Notes: generated by a model from the sequence alone, not told the origin. A stretch of DNA of 64,000 nucleotides from Rhynchopus sp. YZ270_cl-10 (GCA_964035575.1 OZ037900.1:806001-870000), one strand, 5' to 3'; shown: positions 11,879 through 22,572, numbered from the stretch's first letter. Numbers and translations are program-made.

Positions 11879-12038
11879 GCAAACAATGAAACAAATGTTG
11901 TATGGCAACAACAAAAAAAATATACGTAAAAATAGTAACATTACACTGCAGAAACAGGGAAAGAAGGAAAGAGCGACGCAAAAAAGAAAAAAAAAGAAAA
12001 AAAGAGGAAAAAAAAATAGAATCTGACTTCACGATATG
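10802..12038. other. Gene-free stretch of dispersed repeats
   Basis: Holds a GTGCAAACGCCTCTGGGACG repeat (10870-10925) and a copy of the CTTGAAATACAAAGCCCTC module (11387-11495). It also has a TTAGTGTCGCCACCCCAGAG module (11530-11580) and a 40-base A run near 11840-11876. No credible gene. Confidence 0.6.
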
Positions 12039-12327
12039 GGTCAGTCCATAAACCACCCCCCCCAAAAGGTAACCTGGGGTCCTTATTTTTATTTCCTCTG
12101 GGTTCTACTGGGACTTTCTCCCCAATCTTTTTTTAAATGAACTCAGAGTTAAGTTTCTGGGTTCAATAAAAAAAACGACGAGCAAAAAGTCCAATTGGAA
12201 ATTTGATGGATACCCCCCGAGAGCAAAATAAACCAACGGTAAAAATTGGTACCCTTGGTTTCCTATAGGTTCCTATAGGAAACCTACATTTTCCCATAAT
12301 TTCCCACACAACTTACTTGACAACAGG

Positions 12328-12750
12328 ATGAAAACAAATACAAAAATGGCAAAAGTGAGTAAAACCGTGCAAGGGGCACTGGACTTTGCTAGGGCTCTGG
12401 GGGAAACGCAGTTCTCAGGGGAGAAGACTCGCAAGGAGGTTCTTGCCTACGCGAAGGCACGCAGTTGTTACCGTAGGGGTTTCCGGGAAGACGTGTGGTT
12501 CAAAGCTTTATGGAAAGCGAGAGGAATATCCCTCATCCTTCACAGGAAGAACACCACCCGTGGGGGACGCGCGGTCCAACTGTATTTCTGCAGTAACCTG
12601 GATGAGTGTGTGGGTGTGCCATCAGAAGGTACGGAGGAGGAGGAGGATGAGGAGGAGGAGGAGGAAGAGGAAGGTCTGCCTGATATTGTGCCAGGAAAGG
12701 AGCCGAAATGTCGTGATGTCGATTTGCTGAAGGAGTGGGTCCAAGCTTGA
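12328..12750 (+). CDS. Foldback-arm ORF, 140 aa, left copy, function unknown
   Basis: It begins at ATG 12328 (MKTNTKMAKVSK) inside the left arm and stops in the central spacer. The basic N-terminal two thirds contain RKEVLAYAKARSC, FREDVWFKALWKARG and YFCSNLDECVG. That layout loosely recalls the DNA-binding domains of FAR1/FLYWCH/Mutator-type proteins, but the zinc ligands are not complete. An acidic Glu run and a short C-terminal helix (DVDLLKEWV) follow. The protein may be the remaining DNA-binding piece of a transposase; this is inference. Confidence 0.5.
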   Translation: MKTNTKMAKVSKTVQGALDFARALGETQFSGEKTRKEVLAYAKARSCYRRGFREDVWFKALWKARGISLILHRKNTTRGGRAVQLYFCSNLDECVGVPSEGTEEEEDEEEEEEEEGLPDIVPGKEPKCRDVDLLKEWVQA

Positions 12751-12818
12751 TGAGTGCAGTGTTGGGGGATTTCTTGTTCCGGGTCGTGAACGTAACCCTC
12801 GCTTCCATATTCTCAAGC

Positions 12819-13232
12819 TTAGACCCACTCCTTCAGCAAATCGACATCACGACATTTCGGCTCCTTTCCTGGCACAATATCAGGCAGACCTTCCTCTTCC
12901 TCCTCCTCCTCATCCTCCTCCTCCTCCGTACCTTCTGATGGCACACCCACACACTCATCCAGGTTACTGCAGAAATACAGTTGGACCGCGCGTCCCCCAC
13001 GGGTGGTGTTCTTCCTGTGAAGGATGAGGGATATTCCTCTCGCTTTCCATAAAGCTTTGAACCACACGTCTTCCCGGAAACCCCTACGGTAACAACTGCG
13101 TGCCTTCGCGTAGGCAAGAACCTCCTTGCGAGTCTTCTCCCCTGAGAACTGCGTTTCCCCCAGAGCCCTAGCAAAGTCCAGTGCCCCTTGCACGGTTTTA
13201 CTCACTTTTGCCATTTTTGTATTTGTTTTCAT
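12819..13232 (-). CDS. Foldback-arm ORF, 137 aa, right copy
   Basis: Mirror copy of the 12328-12750 ORF on the opposite strand, from ATG at 13232. It is identical apart from one fewer Glu in the acidic run and a slightly earlier stop. Convergent orientation of two near-identical ORFs means that any transcript through both would form a long RNA hairpin. Confidence 0.5.
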   Translation of the reverse strand: MKTNTKMAKVSKTVQGALDFARALGETQFSGEKTRKEVLAYAKARSCYRRGFREDVWFKALWKARGISLILHRKNTTRGGRAVQLYFCSNLDECVGVPSEGTEEEEDEEEEEEEGLPDIVPGKEPKCRDVDLLKEWV

Positions 13233-13555
13233 CCTGTTGTCAAGTAAGTTGTGTGGGAAATTATGGGAAAATGTAGGTTTCCTATAGGAACCTATAGGAA
13301 ACCAAGGGTACCAATTTTTACCGTTGGTTTATTTTGCTCTCGGGGGGTATCCATCAAATTTCCAATTGGACTTTTTGCTCGTCGTTTTTTTTATTGAACC
13401 CAGAAACTTAACTCTGAGTTCATTTAAAAAAAAATTGGGGAGAAAGTCCCAGTAGAACCCAGATGAAATAAAAATAAGGACCCCAGGTTACCTTTTGGGG
13501 GGGGTGGTTTATGGACCGTGCCATATGACAAAAGTGAAGAAAAGAAACCCCTATC

Positions 13556-13586
13556 TGATCCTAAGCCTCTCATGCTTAGTCACCTT
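13556..13586 (+). repeat. Copy of the dispersed CTAAGC hairpin family
   Basis: Inner stem CTAAGC with GCTTAG around loop CTCTCAT, followed by TCACCTT and GATC. See 29763-29797 for the family description. Confidence 0.6.
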
Positions 13587-15516
13587 GATCACAATCGGTA
13601 TCGTTGTTATGGGGAATAACAAGAAAACAGGGAAACTCTAACTTTTCTTCGTTTATCGCTCTGCAAAAAATTTGTTGTGCTTTTCGCTGTATGATCTGAG
13701 AGAGTGGTATAACAAATACTGAATGAAAAACAATTTTGCAGGTACCTTCCGTCGATTCTATTTCCTCAATGCCTGGTGTATAATAAAATAGAAAAAGAAC
13801 ACGAACACAGAAAAAGAGCGAAACTGGGATTGTTCAAAACCTATACCTACTTTTCTGGAAAAAAATATATCAGTCCTATTCGTGGTCATTTACCCCCCCC
13901 CCCCCTAAATTTACCCCCCCCCCCCTTATTTTACCCCCTTTTTCAGAAAAAAACGGTTCAGGCCAAAATAACATGGTAATTTACCCCCCCCCCCCCCCCC
14001 CTATAATACCCTGTTGTGGCTGGTACTTTACCCCCCTGGGGGGGGTAAAGTACCAGCCACCAGGCAAATTTTGGGTAATTATCACCGCGACACGCCAGGT
14101 GGTGTTTTGTCACGAGTGATCTTAACCCACGAGCGAAGCGAGGGGGTTCAGGGAACGAGTGGCAAAACACCACCTGGCGTGTAATTATGGGGTGATAGTT
14201 TCACATAATGCAGCGCATACCTGTTTTGTTTTATGGTTTGCTGGGAGGGGCTGATGTGTTCAGCGGGTCGTACATCCGGAGACTCGTCTGATTTGAAGCT
14301 GGAGACAAGCTCGAAATGAGGAAAGGGGTAAAGTGCAAAGAATCCTTCACCCTGTTTTGCATCGCGTGTGCAGGTAGATGGGTGCAGGTGGGTACGTTTG
14401 TGCTGCGTGGGCGATACGTTTGGGACACCTCACAGAATCTGAGGCAACATCGTCATCCCTCGTCATCCCTGACCAGTCATGGTACAGGCACGGGCAGAAA
14501 GATGATGTGGATGATGTGGATCCATGATTCATGACTGTTTGCGATGTCGCAAGGAGGCGAGGAATTTTTTTTCAGACGATACATTTGTCATGAGAGCATG
14601 TGTTGTCACACTGTGTTGTGCAAAATTTTACCCCACCGTGTATGAAAAAGTCCCCCCTTCCCACCCAAAAACATGACCAAACCCATACACGACGCGGTCC
14701 AGGACCAATTTCACTTGTCATGGTGACAAGTGAAATGACAAGTGAAATGTATGACAAGTGGTCACTTGTCATGACAAGTGACTCACTTGTCATGACAAGT
14801 GAACCACTTGTCATGACAAGTGAATCACTTGTCATGACAAGTGATTTACCTGAGGAATGCCTGTGAGCTCATGATTTCATTTATTCCTACATGAAATGAA
14901 GTAAAAAAATGTAAAATGATGTACTTTTTATCTCTTTCTTTTTTAGCCTGATGTGGGTAGTGGCGGCTATCTGATGGTTTTCTTTTATTGATTAGGGAGT
15001 GGGTTGTGCAGGCAACGTAAGGAAATGGGGTGGGGACTGGGGAACGGTAAAGAAAAGTATGGTTAAAGTGACGTAAGGACTTTTGCGAAGGGCTCTCACT
15101 CACGGACTGACGCTTCATTTTTTAAAAAAATTTGAAATGTAAAAGACAACAAAAGGTGATGTTTTATTTTTCCTTCCTTCAAAACTTCACACACAACGCT
15201 TTTTTGGTTTTTGGGAGACACACAAGGTGCCAGGTTCTATGGTAAGCACGGAACCACCCTGCACCTGTTTGTCATGTTGTTTCCCGTGCAATACATGGAG
15301 AAACGTTTCGCACTCGAAACAAAGCTTTTTTAATAAAAAATGAACGAAGCACAAAAACAAGCGTGTGTGGAAGAAAAAAGAAAAGGGAAAATATTTTTTC
15401 TGATTCACAGTGGTGTTTATGTTTTGGGTACGGGGCGGAGAATAAAACCTGTTCGATAAAAGAAACGCAAGCTTTTTGTTTTATCTTGTTCATTTTTAAA
15501 AGCAAAAATAACTATT

Positions 15517-15682
15517 TATTCAACGCCTTTTAGCGTGGTTTTTTTTTGCGATAACTTCACGCATTTTTTTCCCAGGCGAGTGGTAGTTAATTTGCCGAGC
15601 GAAGCGAGGCAAATTGAATCCACGAGCCTGGGAAAAAAATAAGTGAAGTATCGCAAAAAAATTCGCTAAAAGGCGTTGAATA
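15517..15682. mobile_element. Palindromic MITE nested in copy 1
   Basis: Inverted ends TATTCAACGCCTTTTAGCG and its complement enclose a second palindrome (CCCAGGC...GCCTGGG around GAGCGAAGCGAGG). The same unit is present in copy 2 near 56570-56735, so it inserted before the two copies separated. Confidence 0.6.
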
Positions 15683-15700
15683 CGTAATTTTATTTCACGT

Positions 15701-17061
15701 TAAATAAAGTATACGAAAGGATTTGGCACTTTTAGCGTGACTCATTTATTGTGCAATAACTAACGAGTATGTGTCCCTCCAGGTAGCTTTCCTTACCCTC
15801 CCGCCAGCGCTACCGGGAATCCCACGGACCCCTAGCTAGGATAGCGGGACTCCCGCTGGGGGGGCTGGCAAACCTGAGGGGGCTGGAGGGAGGCTAAAAA
15901 AGGCTGAAGGGTCCCTCCAGACCTGTTACCCTCCTGCGGGGAAACCTGCAAAAACCCGATAAACTGGGCCTACCCTTATATGTGGGGTGGGATACACGTT
16001 TTCGGGGTGTCATAACCATGTGTGAGCCACACAGGGTGGTGCACAGGTGACCCCATGCAGTACACGCAACCCACGTTTTGATACACAACAGCATTTTGCG
16101 TGTAGCGCATACAGCGTGTAGCCTATTTAGCCCACGCATAGCGTGTAGCGTGTGGTCGGGTTCTGAAAGCTGCCTCAAAGGTACACAAAGCTACATCCCG
16201 ACGTCTCCCCACCCTCAGGGTCCCCTCGGGTGCTAGCGGAGGTCGGGAAATGGCTATCGTGCAAGAGCGAGACATTCAGAAGATCCCCGCCCATCACAGA
16301 ATATCATGCCAGCCACCGCCTTCCTCACAATGAAGTAAGGGGGTGGTGTGTCCTCCGCCTTCATAGGTAATGAAGGAGTCGATTTCTTGTTTCGTAAGTG
16401 CGGAGTGCCTTGGACTGTCGTGTCGGTAGCCGGTCTGGTTTTGTTTAAAGAGACACACGAGCCTGCGCAAATTGGTCTTGCAGTTGCACCCCATACTTCC
16501 TCGCCAATATGCTGCTCAGCTTACTGAACGCTGTCCATTACGACGACGATTTGTACGTGAGATCGTCACGGAGATGCACTATGCACAAAACAAAGTCGGC
16601 TTCCGTGGGCTTACCGTTGGGCTTGCCAATGAATTCCTTAAAAAGCGGTCCCATTCACGGATGTACGGTGTCGACGATGCCAGTCCTTCAGCAAAACCAC
16701 TGTAGCGCTCGTCCATCTCTTGTCGGAGGACCGTTTGCGTCTTAGATCCTTCGGCATGTTGCGTGTGTCAAAAAAAAATGGGAAAAGTGCAAAAAAAATT
16801 CGAAATTTTCAATTTTTAGGCGGGTGGTGGTGCAGGATATACCAAAATTTAGCGTGAAGTTATCGCCAAAAAAAACCCCTGTTTTGGCGTGAAAAAAACA
16901 AAAATAAAATCACGCTCCTAAGGAATTGCAGTGAAAAAAAGTGAAAACGCGTGAAATAAAGTTCAATTAGCGTGGTTTTTATTTGTGAAAAAAACACGGC
17001 GTGAAATTATCATTAAAAAGAATCACGCTAAAAGTGCCAAATCCTTCGTATACTTTATTTA
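15701..17061. mobile_element. Nested inverted-repeat element with AGTATACG ends
   Basis: Inverted ~40-bp ends starting TAAATAAAGTATACG, followed by GGATTTGGCACTTTTAGCGTGA, at 15701 and 17061. It encloses the Crypton-like relic and is shared with copy 2 (about 55190-56555), so it is older than the copying event. Confidence 0.6.
16300..16755 (-). pseudogene. Relic of a Crypton-like tyrosine recombinase, N-terminal (SAM-like) part
   Basis: Read on the minus strand from about 16755 (MPKDLRRKRSSDKRWT), decayed frames carry, in order, IREWDRFL, EFIGKPNGKPTEADFVL, HLRDDLTYKSSS, WTAFSKLSSILARKYGVQL and SKALRT/LTKQEIDSFI. This order (a short arm, then a kS-x-W-x-x-y-S helix with kkyg, then alt-eEid-F) matches the core-binding domain of Crypton-type recombinases. 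The catalytic R, HxxR and Tyr part is missing. Stops and frame changes separate the pieces, for example a stop right after KSSS, so it is non-functional. The second copy is at 55495-55960 on the plus strand. Confidence 0.45.
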
Positions 17062-17119
17062 ACTGTGGAATAAAATCAAAAAATCAAAAAATCTGTCGGT
17101 GGATAGGTGGTGCACAGGG

Positions 17120-17249
17120 TATAGTTTCATATTCAATGAAAAGGAAATCAAGTTGGTCGCACCCGAAGACGCGAGGCAGAACGACGCCTCGGAAGAAGAG
17201 GATGACGACGAAGACGACGAAGGCGACGACGCTGTGACAATTGAATGAG
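17120..17249 (+). pseudogene. Acidic C-terminal tail of an unknown protein inside transposon copy 1
   Basis: An open frame ends FIFNEKEIKLVAPEDA, continues through a Glu/Asp-rich run and stops at TGA near 17249 (AVTIE). It may be preceded by a splice acceptor (TATAG). It lies in the ~290 bp absent from copy 2. It could be the tail of a lost transposase or a captured gene end. Confidence 0.3.
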
Positions 17250-17699
17250 AGCAATGCTATCATAATCAAAAAAAAAAAATCGTTTGATGCCTCAAACGGG
17301 ATGGTTATAACCCTGGTAATATGGGTAGGGGGTATTAACAGGGTTAGTGAACCGCATAGTCGTGTCCTTACGTCACTTTAAACAATACTTTTCTTTTTTT
17401 TTTTTTTCTTTTCTTTTCCTTTTTTCCCCCACTCCCCACCCCATTGCCTTACTTTGCTTGCGCAACCCACTCCCTAATCAAAAAATAACAATAAAAAGAA
17501 TCCAGGGTTAACAGGGACCCTAAGGATTCACTTGTCATGACAAGTGAATCACTTGTCATGACAAGTGGTTCACTTGTCATGACAAGTGCTTTACATGTCA
17601 TTTCACTTGTCACTTTTATGACATGTCATTTCACTTGTCAGGTGCCTCTGGACCGCGTCGTGTAACATGGTAATTTACCCCCCCCCCCCTAGGGGGGGT

Positions 17700-18608
17700 C
17701 ACAAGGGGAGGACAATGCACTTTTTCAGGGTTTTTGAATTCTACGCACAGCGCAGTGTCCGACCCCACAAGTCACTACCCAAGACCCCCCGGAAAACGTC
17801 CTGGAGGCCCGAAAATACCAAAAATAGTGACCGGAAGTGACCAGAAAATCAAAATTCCGAAAAAAAAAGGGGTCTTGGGACAGGGTCTGTACCTTGCATA
17901 TTCCTATTTTTTAGCACATAAACGAGATATGGCCATGGCAACAGTACATGACTCATATTTTAGGAAGTAAAGGATACATCTCGACTAATGTCATCTAAGT
18001 GCGTTTGAATACAGCCAAAACAAGACAAGACGGTCACCTGCCATCTGTATTTTGTGGGTCGTAGTGACCAATGTATACACGCGCTTAGGTACCCACACCA
18101 TTAATAGGCCAGGGAGTGATCAATTTAGGGAGGAAAATTAGTGAGGTGTAAATTATCGAGCAGATCTGCCGTCACTGCCTCACCCGGTGCCTCAGGGTAC
18201 CTTCCCTTGAAAAAAAAACACCTCGTATGACTTTCCAGATATTGCAATGCCCAATTCCCCCCTTGGTTTTGCAGTTCAGTCTGCAATAGCCCTGTACTAG
18301 ACACGTATATGGATATCCAGTCGTAGACTCGACTAAAGCACCGCCCGCATCTGCCTCGTCTTCTTTATCTTCTTCAGACCCCACACTCAGATTACTGTGG
18401 GAGAAAGAGACATCCCTCGTGGATACGACCAGGCACGCCACAATATACAGCGGCAAGAGTGGGGTGTCCTCAAAGCTCACAAGGGCAAGGAACGCCGTAT
18501 TGGGAACTTACGCACACTGCTCCAACATGGCAAGGCCAGATTGCTTGACGACAAGCAATACGCAATGACCCGCGAGGAGGACGCGTGGGAGGCCCAATAT
18601 CACACACG
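17700..18608. other. Inner block of the composite element, no certain gene
   Basis: Imperfect inverted ends (GGGACAGGGTCTGTACC near 17878 and its counterpart near 18890) bound a ~1-kb block. A minus-strand frame at 18172-18480 contains an acidic stretch (SEEDKEDEADAGG) and then a Cys-rich segment (YTCLVQGYCRLNCKTKGG, then GHC), possibly zinc-binding. It has no ATG and its function is unknown. Confidence 0.35.
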
Positions 18609-18824
18609 TCACTTTCCTCCCCTTTTCGCGTGTTTTCTTAAACCCAATCTCCCCAGGGCTTGCAGAATCGCCTCTGAGGACACCTTCAGCAGGCCCATTC
18701 CACAGTGGATACGGCGCTTTGCCTTTACTGCCATTCCACTGCGCCTACACAAGGATTTTAGACCGGACTTGGCGTAGAACTGCCAATCCGGTGCCCCCGG
18801 CACTTTTTCCGCCCTCTCAATGCG
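18609..18824 (-). pseudogene. Histone H4-like fold fragment without start codon
   Basis: An open frame of about 72 codons, bounded by stops and lacking an ATG. It reads YAKSGLKSLCRRSGM, then 13 residues, then LLKVSSEAIL and finally HAKR. In histone H4 the corresponding order is ITKPAIRRLARRGGV, exactly 13 residues, VLKVFLENVI, then HAKR. Arg-Arg, Gly, Gly-x-LKV, Glu and HAKR all fall in register apart from a two-residue shift at the end. The H4 N-terminal tail and last helix are missing. It may be a captured exon, a relic, or chance; the absence of a start codon argues against a simple working gene. Confidence 0.4.
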
Positions 18825-19118
18825 TCACAACGGTGTTTTTAATGAGTTTTGATTGTACCCCGATTTGAAAGGTGCCAAAGTACAAACCCTGTCCCAGGCC
18901 GTTTTTTTTTTTTTTGAAAAATTTGAATTAGACCCCCACAAGTGCTCAGAAGTGTCCAAAACCAGGCGGAATTGAATTGTAGGTCACCTGGGGACCATAT
19001 TTTCTGGTTTTTCAGGGTGATGTCCATTTTTTTCTCAAAAAAAAATTTTTTTGGTCGGTGTCCTCACTTTTAACATGGGATGTGACCCCCCCTACCCCCC
19101 CCCCCCCCCCCCCCCCCC

Positions 19119-19794
19119 TAGGGGATACGACTCCAGCCATTTTGGCTGGGACCAAACGCACGGAAAATTCATTTGGCATTATCTGGCCATCTCCAAGGCA
19201 ACTGCGGGTGAAAAACACCCTTAAAAAATATTTTTTTTGGGGTGCTTCTACTCACTCTGAGTGGGTGTGTGATGGATATTCGGGACTATGTGGGGTCCGG
19301 GAGGGGTATTTTGGGGGTTTCAGGCAAAAAAACGAAAAAAATATGACCGTAACAGGGGGTGTGCAAAGTGTCTTGGGGATGTCTTGGGGACGTCTTGGGC
19401 ATTTTTTTGACCTAAAAACACCAAAAAAACACTTCCAAAAGTGTCAAATATGTCCAAAACAGGTTGGAATGGACTCACAGGCCACTTTTGGGGTATATTT
19501 GTGCCAAAGGAGGCTTTGTGATGTCAAAAAATATCCCGGTTTTTGATTTTTTTCTCGAAAAATCGCTATTTTGCCCAAAGTGGCCAAAACGTGAAAAAAG
19601 CCGTTTTTTCACTATTTTTTTCCATTTTTTTGTATTCTGGGGTGGCTTCTGGGTCGTTTTTCGACCCACAGGCCCCCTGTGACCCACTCTGAGGGTGTTT
19701 TTCACCCGCAGTTGCCTTGGAGATGGCCAGATAATGCCAAATGAATTTTCCGTGCGTTTGGTCCCAGCCAAAATGGCTGGAGTCGTATCCCCTA
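19119..19794. mobile_element. Deletion derivative of the TAGGGGATACG foldback
   Basis: Starts TAGGGGATACGACTCCAGCC and ends with the inverse. The left arm is cut to about 105 bp, while the right arm is full length and matches 58490-59053 almost exactly. Borders are long C runs. Confidence 0.75.
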
Positions 19795-20201
19795 CCCCCC
19801 CCCCCCCTTATTTTACCCCCCTATTTCCAAAATTTCCGGTTCACCGACCCAAAGGGGGGGGGGGGGGTAAATGACCACGAATAGGACTGATTTTATTTTG
19901 TTGATAAATTGTTGGAGTAGTGTAGTTGCCTCGGCTGTGTTGCCACACAGTTGTGCAATCTCCACTGTCCGTTTTTTTTGTTTTGGCAATCTGTTGAATT
20001 AGTGCAGCTGCCACGCAAGCAGCCTGCACTAATCCAGTCCAGGTATCGCTCTCACGTAAAGGCCTTTCTTGTAAACTGGTTTGTACAGCACTCCTAATAT
20101 AACATCCAAAAAAAAGCCGTCAAATACCCCAAAATCCTCAAAGCTATGGAGCTCTGGAGGGGGTCGATATTGACAGGTGGCTGACAGGTCGTTGCCATAA
20201 G

Positions 20202-20358
20202 CATAGTGTGCAGACGAACATTTTTGGTTCGTCGACGAACAAAATGTTCGTCGGTTTTGTTCGTCGATGTTCGTCGACGAACATCGACGAACAGGTCCCT
20301 GCCACAAGGGCAACCCACGACGAACAACGACGAACATTTTGTTCGTCTGCACACTATG
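20202..20358. mobile_element. GACGAAC-rich MITE with 6-bp target duplication CATAAG
   Basis: Ends CATAGTGTGCAGACGAAC and its inverse, with perfect 6-bp duplications CATAAG at 20196-20201 and 20359-20364. The interior is made of GACGAAC/GTTCGTC repeats. A second member is at 29030-29151. Confidence 0.8.
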
Positions 20359-22572
20359 CATAAGGGGGCGCCATTTTTAATTCCCCTTACGATTTTGGGT
20401 GGGGGGAAAAACACACGCACAATGCAATGGTAAATTTTAAAAGGGCACACCCCCTATATTGACAGGTCGTTGACCGATTTCCCATAGCACCAATCTACCA
20501 ACTGTATTTGGAGACGACAAGGTTCTTGAAGTGCTTGTATTTGTGTGGACACCCGAGGATGAGCTGCACTATAATTTTTTTTTTGCCCCCTTTTCGTGGT
20601 CTCACGAAAATATGGAAACGTAAGCGTTCTTTGTGCTTAGTTACCTGAAAGGAAGAGGGAGGAGAAATATAAATCATTGCAAAACTTGACACGATATGAA
20701 TGTGGCCTCTTGTGCACACACATTTTTGGTTTGGGTATAAAAACAAAAAAAACACCTCACTCGCCGACCTGCACGACTACCGAGGGAGAGAGGGAAAAGC
20801 TAAAAAGCTAAACAGAAAAAGAAATACACTTTCGATTCAGGAGAACAGAAAGCATTTTTTGAGAGGAGTGCGAAATTCCAGGGACTCCGCTAGGTACTAA
20901 AGTTCTGTTGATTGTCAACAGAACTTTTTGAAAATGGAGAAAAAAAAAAAAAAAAAAAAAAGTTCTGCTGAGTGGTTCAGACCCGTTTTACCTGTCAAAA
21001 AAGCTCAGGAGAAGAAGATATGGAGAGGTGAGTGCTCAAACGTCCCAAAAAAGTCAAAATCGGGCGTTGAAAAAAAAAAAAGTTGCGTACCGTGCGCCTG
21101 CGGCGCAAGCATGTACCCCATCACGTGGACCATCAACAGAACATTTTCAAAATCGGAAATCCTAGCGGAGAGCCTGGTGCGAAAGCAAAAAAAAAAAAAA
21201 AAAAATAGAAGATGAAGAGTAACGGGATAAATGAAGGGTAGTGTTCCCACAATTGTGTCGCCGATTACCCACTCAAAAAGTGTGTTCTGTACTCTATGGC
21301 ACCTTTTGGACGGCTAGATCATTTTTTTGTTGTGACGACAAATATTCTTAGTACCCCACTTTGGTGGGTGACTAGGGGTTTGAATTGTTGTTAGGAAGTT
21401 TTATTTTTATTTGTTGATAAATTGTTGGAGTAGTTTTTTTTGCTTTTGGTAAGGGGGTGTACTGAATGATACTGATCACGGCATGGTTTTTTCATTATAT
21501 TTCAGGCCGACTGATTTCTTATTTAAAATACAGCCAGAGTGAAAATCAGAAATTACTTCACGCCAAAGTAAAAAAAAAAAAAAAACGAAAAGGAAGAAAA
21601 ACACTCTAAAAAAAACAAATGATGCACAACTCTGAGACTGCAGTTCTTACAAGAACTGCAAGACCAAATAAATGCCATGAGGCAATAGATGCAAATCGTC
21701 ATCATCCTTTGCTAAACACCCGATCCGTTTATTAGTGTAACCAGGGGGGTCAACACTCACTGTTAAGAGAAGACTCTTGTACTACGGAAAGGCAAAAACG
21801 TAGTCCATCCTCAACCCCTTTACTGGGAGAGGGCCAAAAAGAGAGTGAAGTTGATAGTGCAAACGCCTCTGGGACGCAGGCACTGACACTCCGTGGGGTT
21901 ATCAAACCCCGGAGATGATGCGCATGGCAAAAAGAGAAGACCCCTGCTGGAATACAAGACCCCTTTTTTGGTCATTTTTCATTAAAAATATATTTTCGAA
22001 TACAAGACCCCGGGCAAACTCTACCTGATTTTGCCTGAAATTTTGGTGGGTATTCAAAATCCCTCCAAAACTCCTCCAAATTTCAGGAAAAATCAGGTGG
22101 CAATATTTATAAAAAAAGGATCCGTCCTTTTTTTGCGGGGTTCTTTGAGCGAAGAGAACTTGAAAGTGCAAAACACGAGAGCAAGAAGAAGAGCTCTGCT
22201 GAAAGCACGGTGAAGCCAAAGGTTGTGAGTAAAAAAAAAAAGTAAAAATAAAAAAAAGGGAGGGAAAGCATGGATGCGAGGTGGTGGAAAGGGAAGAGAA
22301 AAAAATAAAACAGAACTGTAAAGCCAGAAGCCTGCGACGAGGTTCGATGATTTATGATTATTATTTTTTAAAAATACCGAAAAGATGGAGTTCACCACCA
22401 AAAATGTAAAAAAAGAGAAAAAAATTGATAAATATTGCACCTCGCCTCCCTGTGCTACTTGAACGAAAAGGTTTTTTTTTTTGTTGTAAGCTGGGTAGTG
22501 TTCAGTGACCTAAGCAAAGTGCCTCCTGTAGCCGTGCACGAATGTGAATAAGGTGTTGTTTTTGCGCTATTT

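Larger units (their letters stand above)
12039..13522. mobile_element. Foldback DNA transposon with two ~700-bp arms, each encoding the same ORF
   Basis: Left arm 12039-12743 and right arm 12822-13522 are inverted copies that differ by only a few positions (for example one GAG codon fewer on the right), separated by a ~78-bp spacer. Outer ends begin GG and share GTCCATAAACCACC. ATATG flanks both ends (12034-12038 and 13523-13527) as a 5-bp target duplication. Long inverted arms recall foldback or Mutator-like elements, but the superfamily is not proven. Confidence 0.8.
14688..17662. mobile_element. CACGACGCGG-ended DNA transposon, copy 1 (non-autonomous)
   Basis: Ends CACGACGCGGTCCAG and CTGGACCGCGTCGTG, flanked by TA. 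Just inside each end lie tandem copies of the 18-bp palindrome CACTTGTCATGACAAGTG (four on the left, three on the right), which are likely transposase-binding sites. A 2-bp duplication and ends starting CAC would suit the CACTA/Mirage side of EnSpm, but no transposase is present to confirm it. Copy 2 is inverted at 54874-57821. This copy carries about 300-350 bp at 15163-15500 and about 290 bp at 17068-17366 that copy 2 lacks. Confidence 0.8.
13871..19888. mobile_element. Composite 6.0-kb inverted-repeat element containing nested transposons
   Basis: A perfect terminal inverted repeat of about 35 bp (CAGTCCTATTCGTGGTC, then ATTTA and a C run) occurs at 13871 and inverted at 19888, with AT on both outer sides. 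Nested inside are the transposon 14688-17662, a ~1-kb block with imperfect inverted ends (17872-18899) holding the H4-like ORF, and a deleted foldback (19119-19794). Many internal borders are C or G runs next to TTTACCCC. No transposase is recognised for the outer ends. Confidence 0.65.

Noticed and set aside
18397-18777. 126-residue plus-strand frame
   Set aside because: No ATG start, and it overlaps the minus-strand H4-like frame, which has the better motif evidence.
19058-19771. Frames inside the foldback arms, also at 57795-59088
   Set aside because: The same frames appear on both strands because the DNA is palindromic; none shows a domain.
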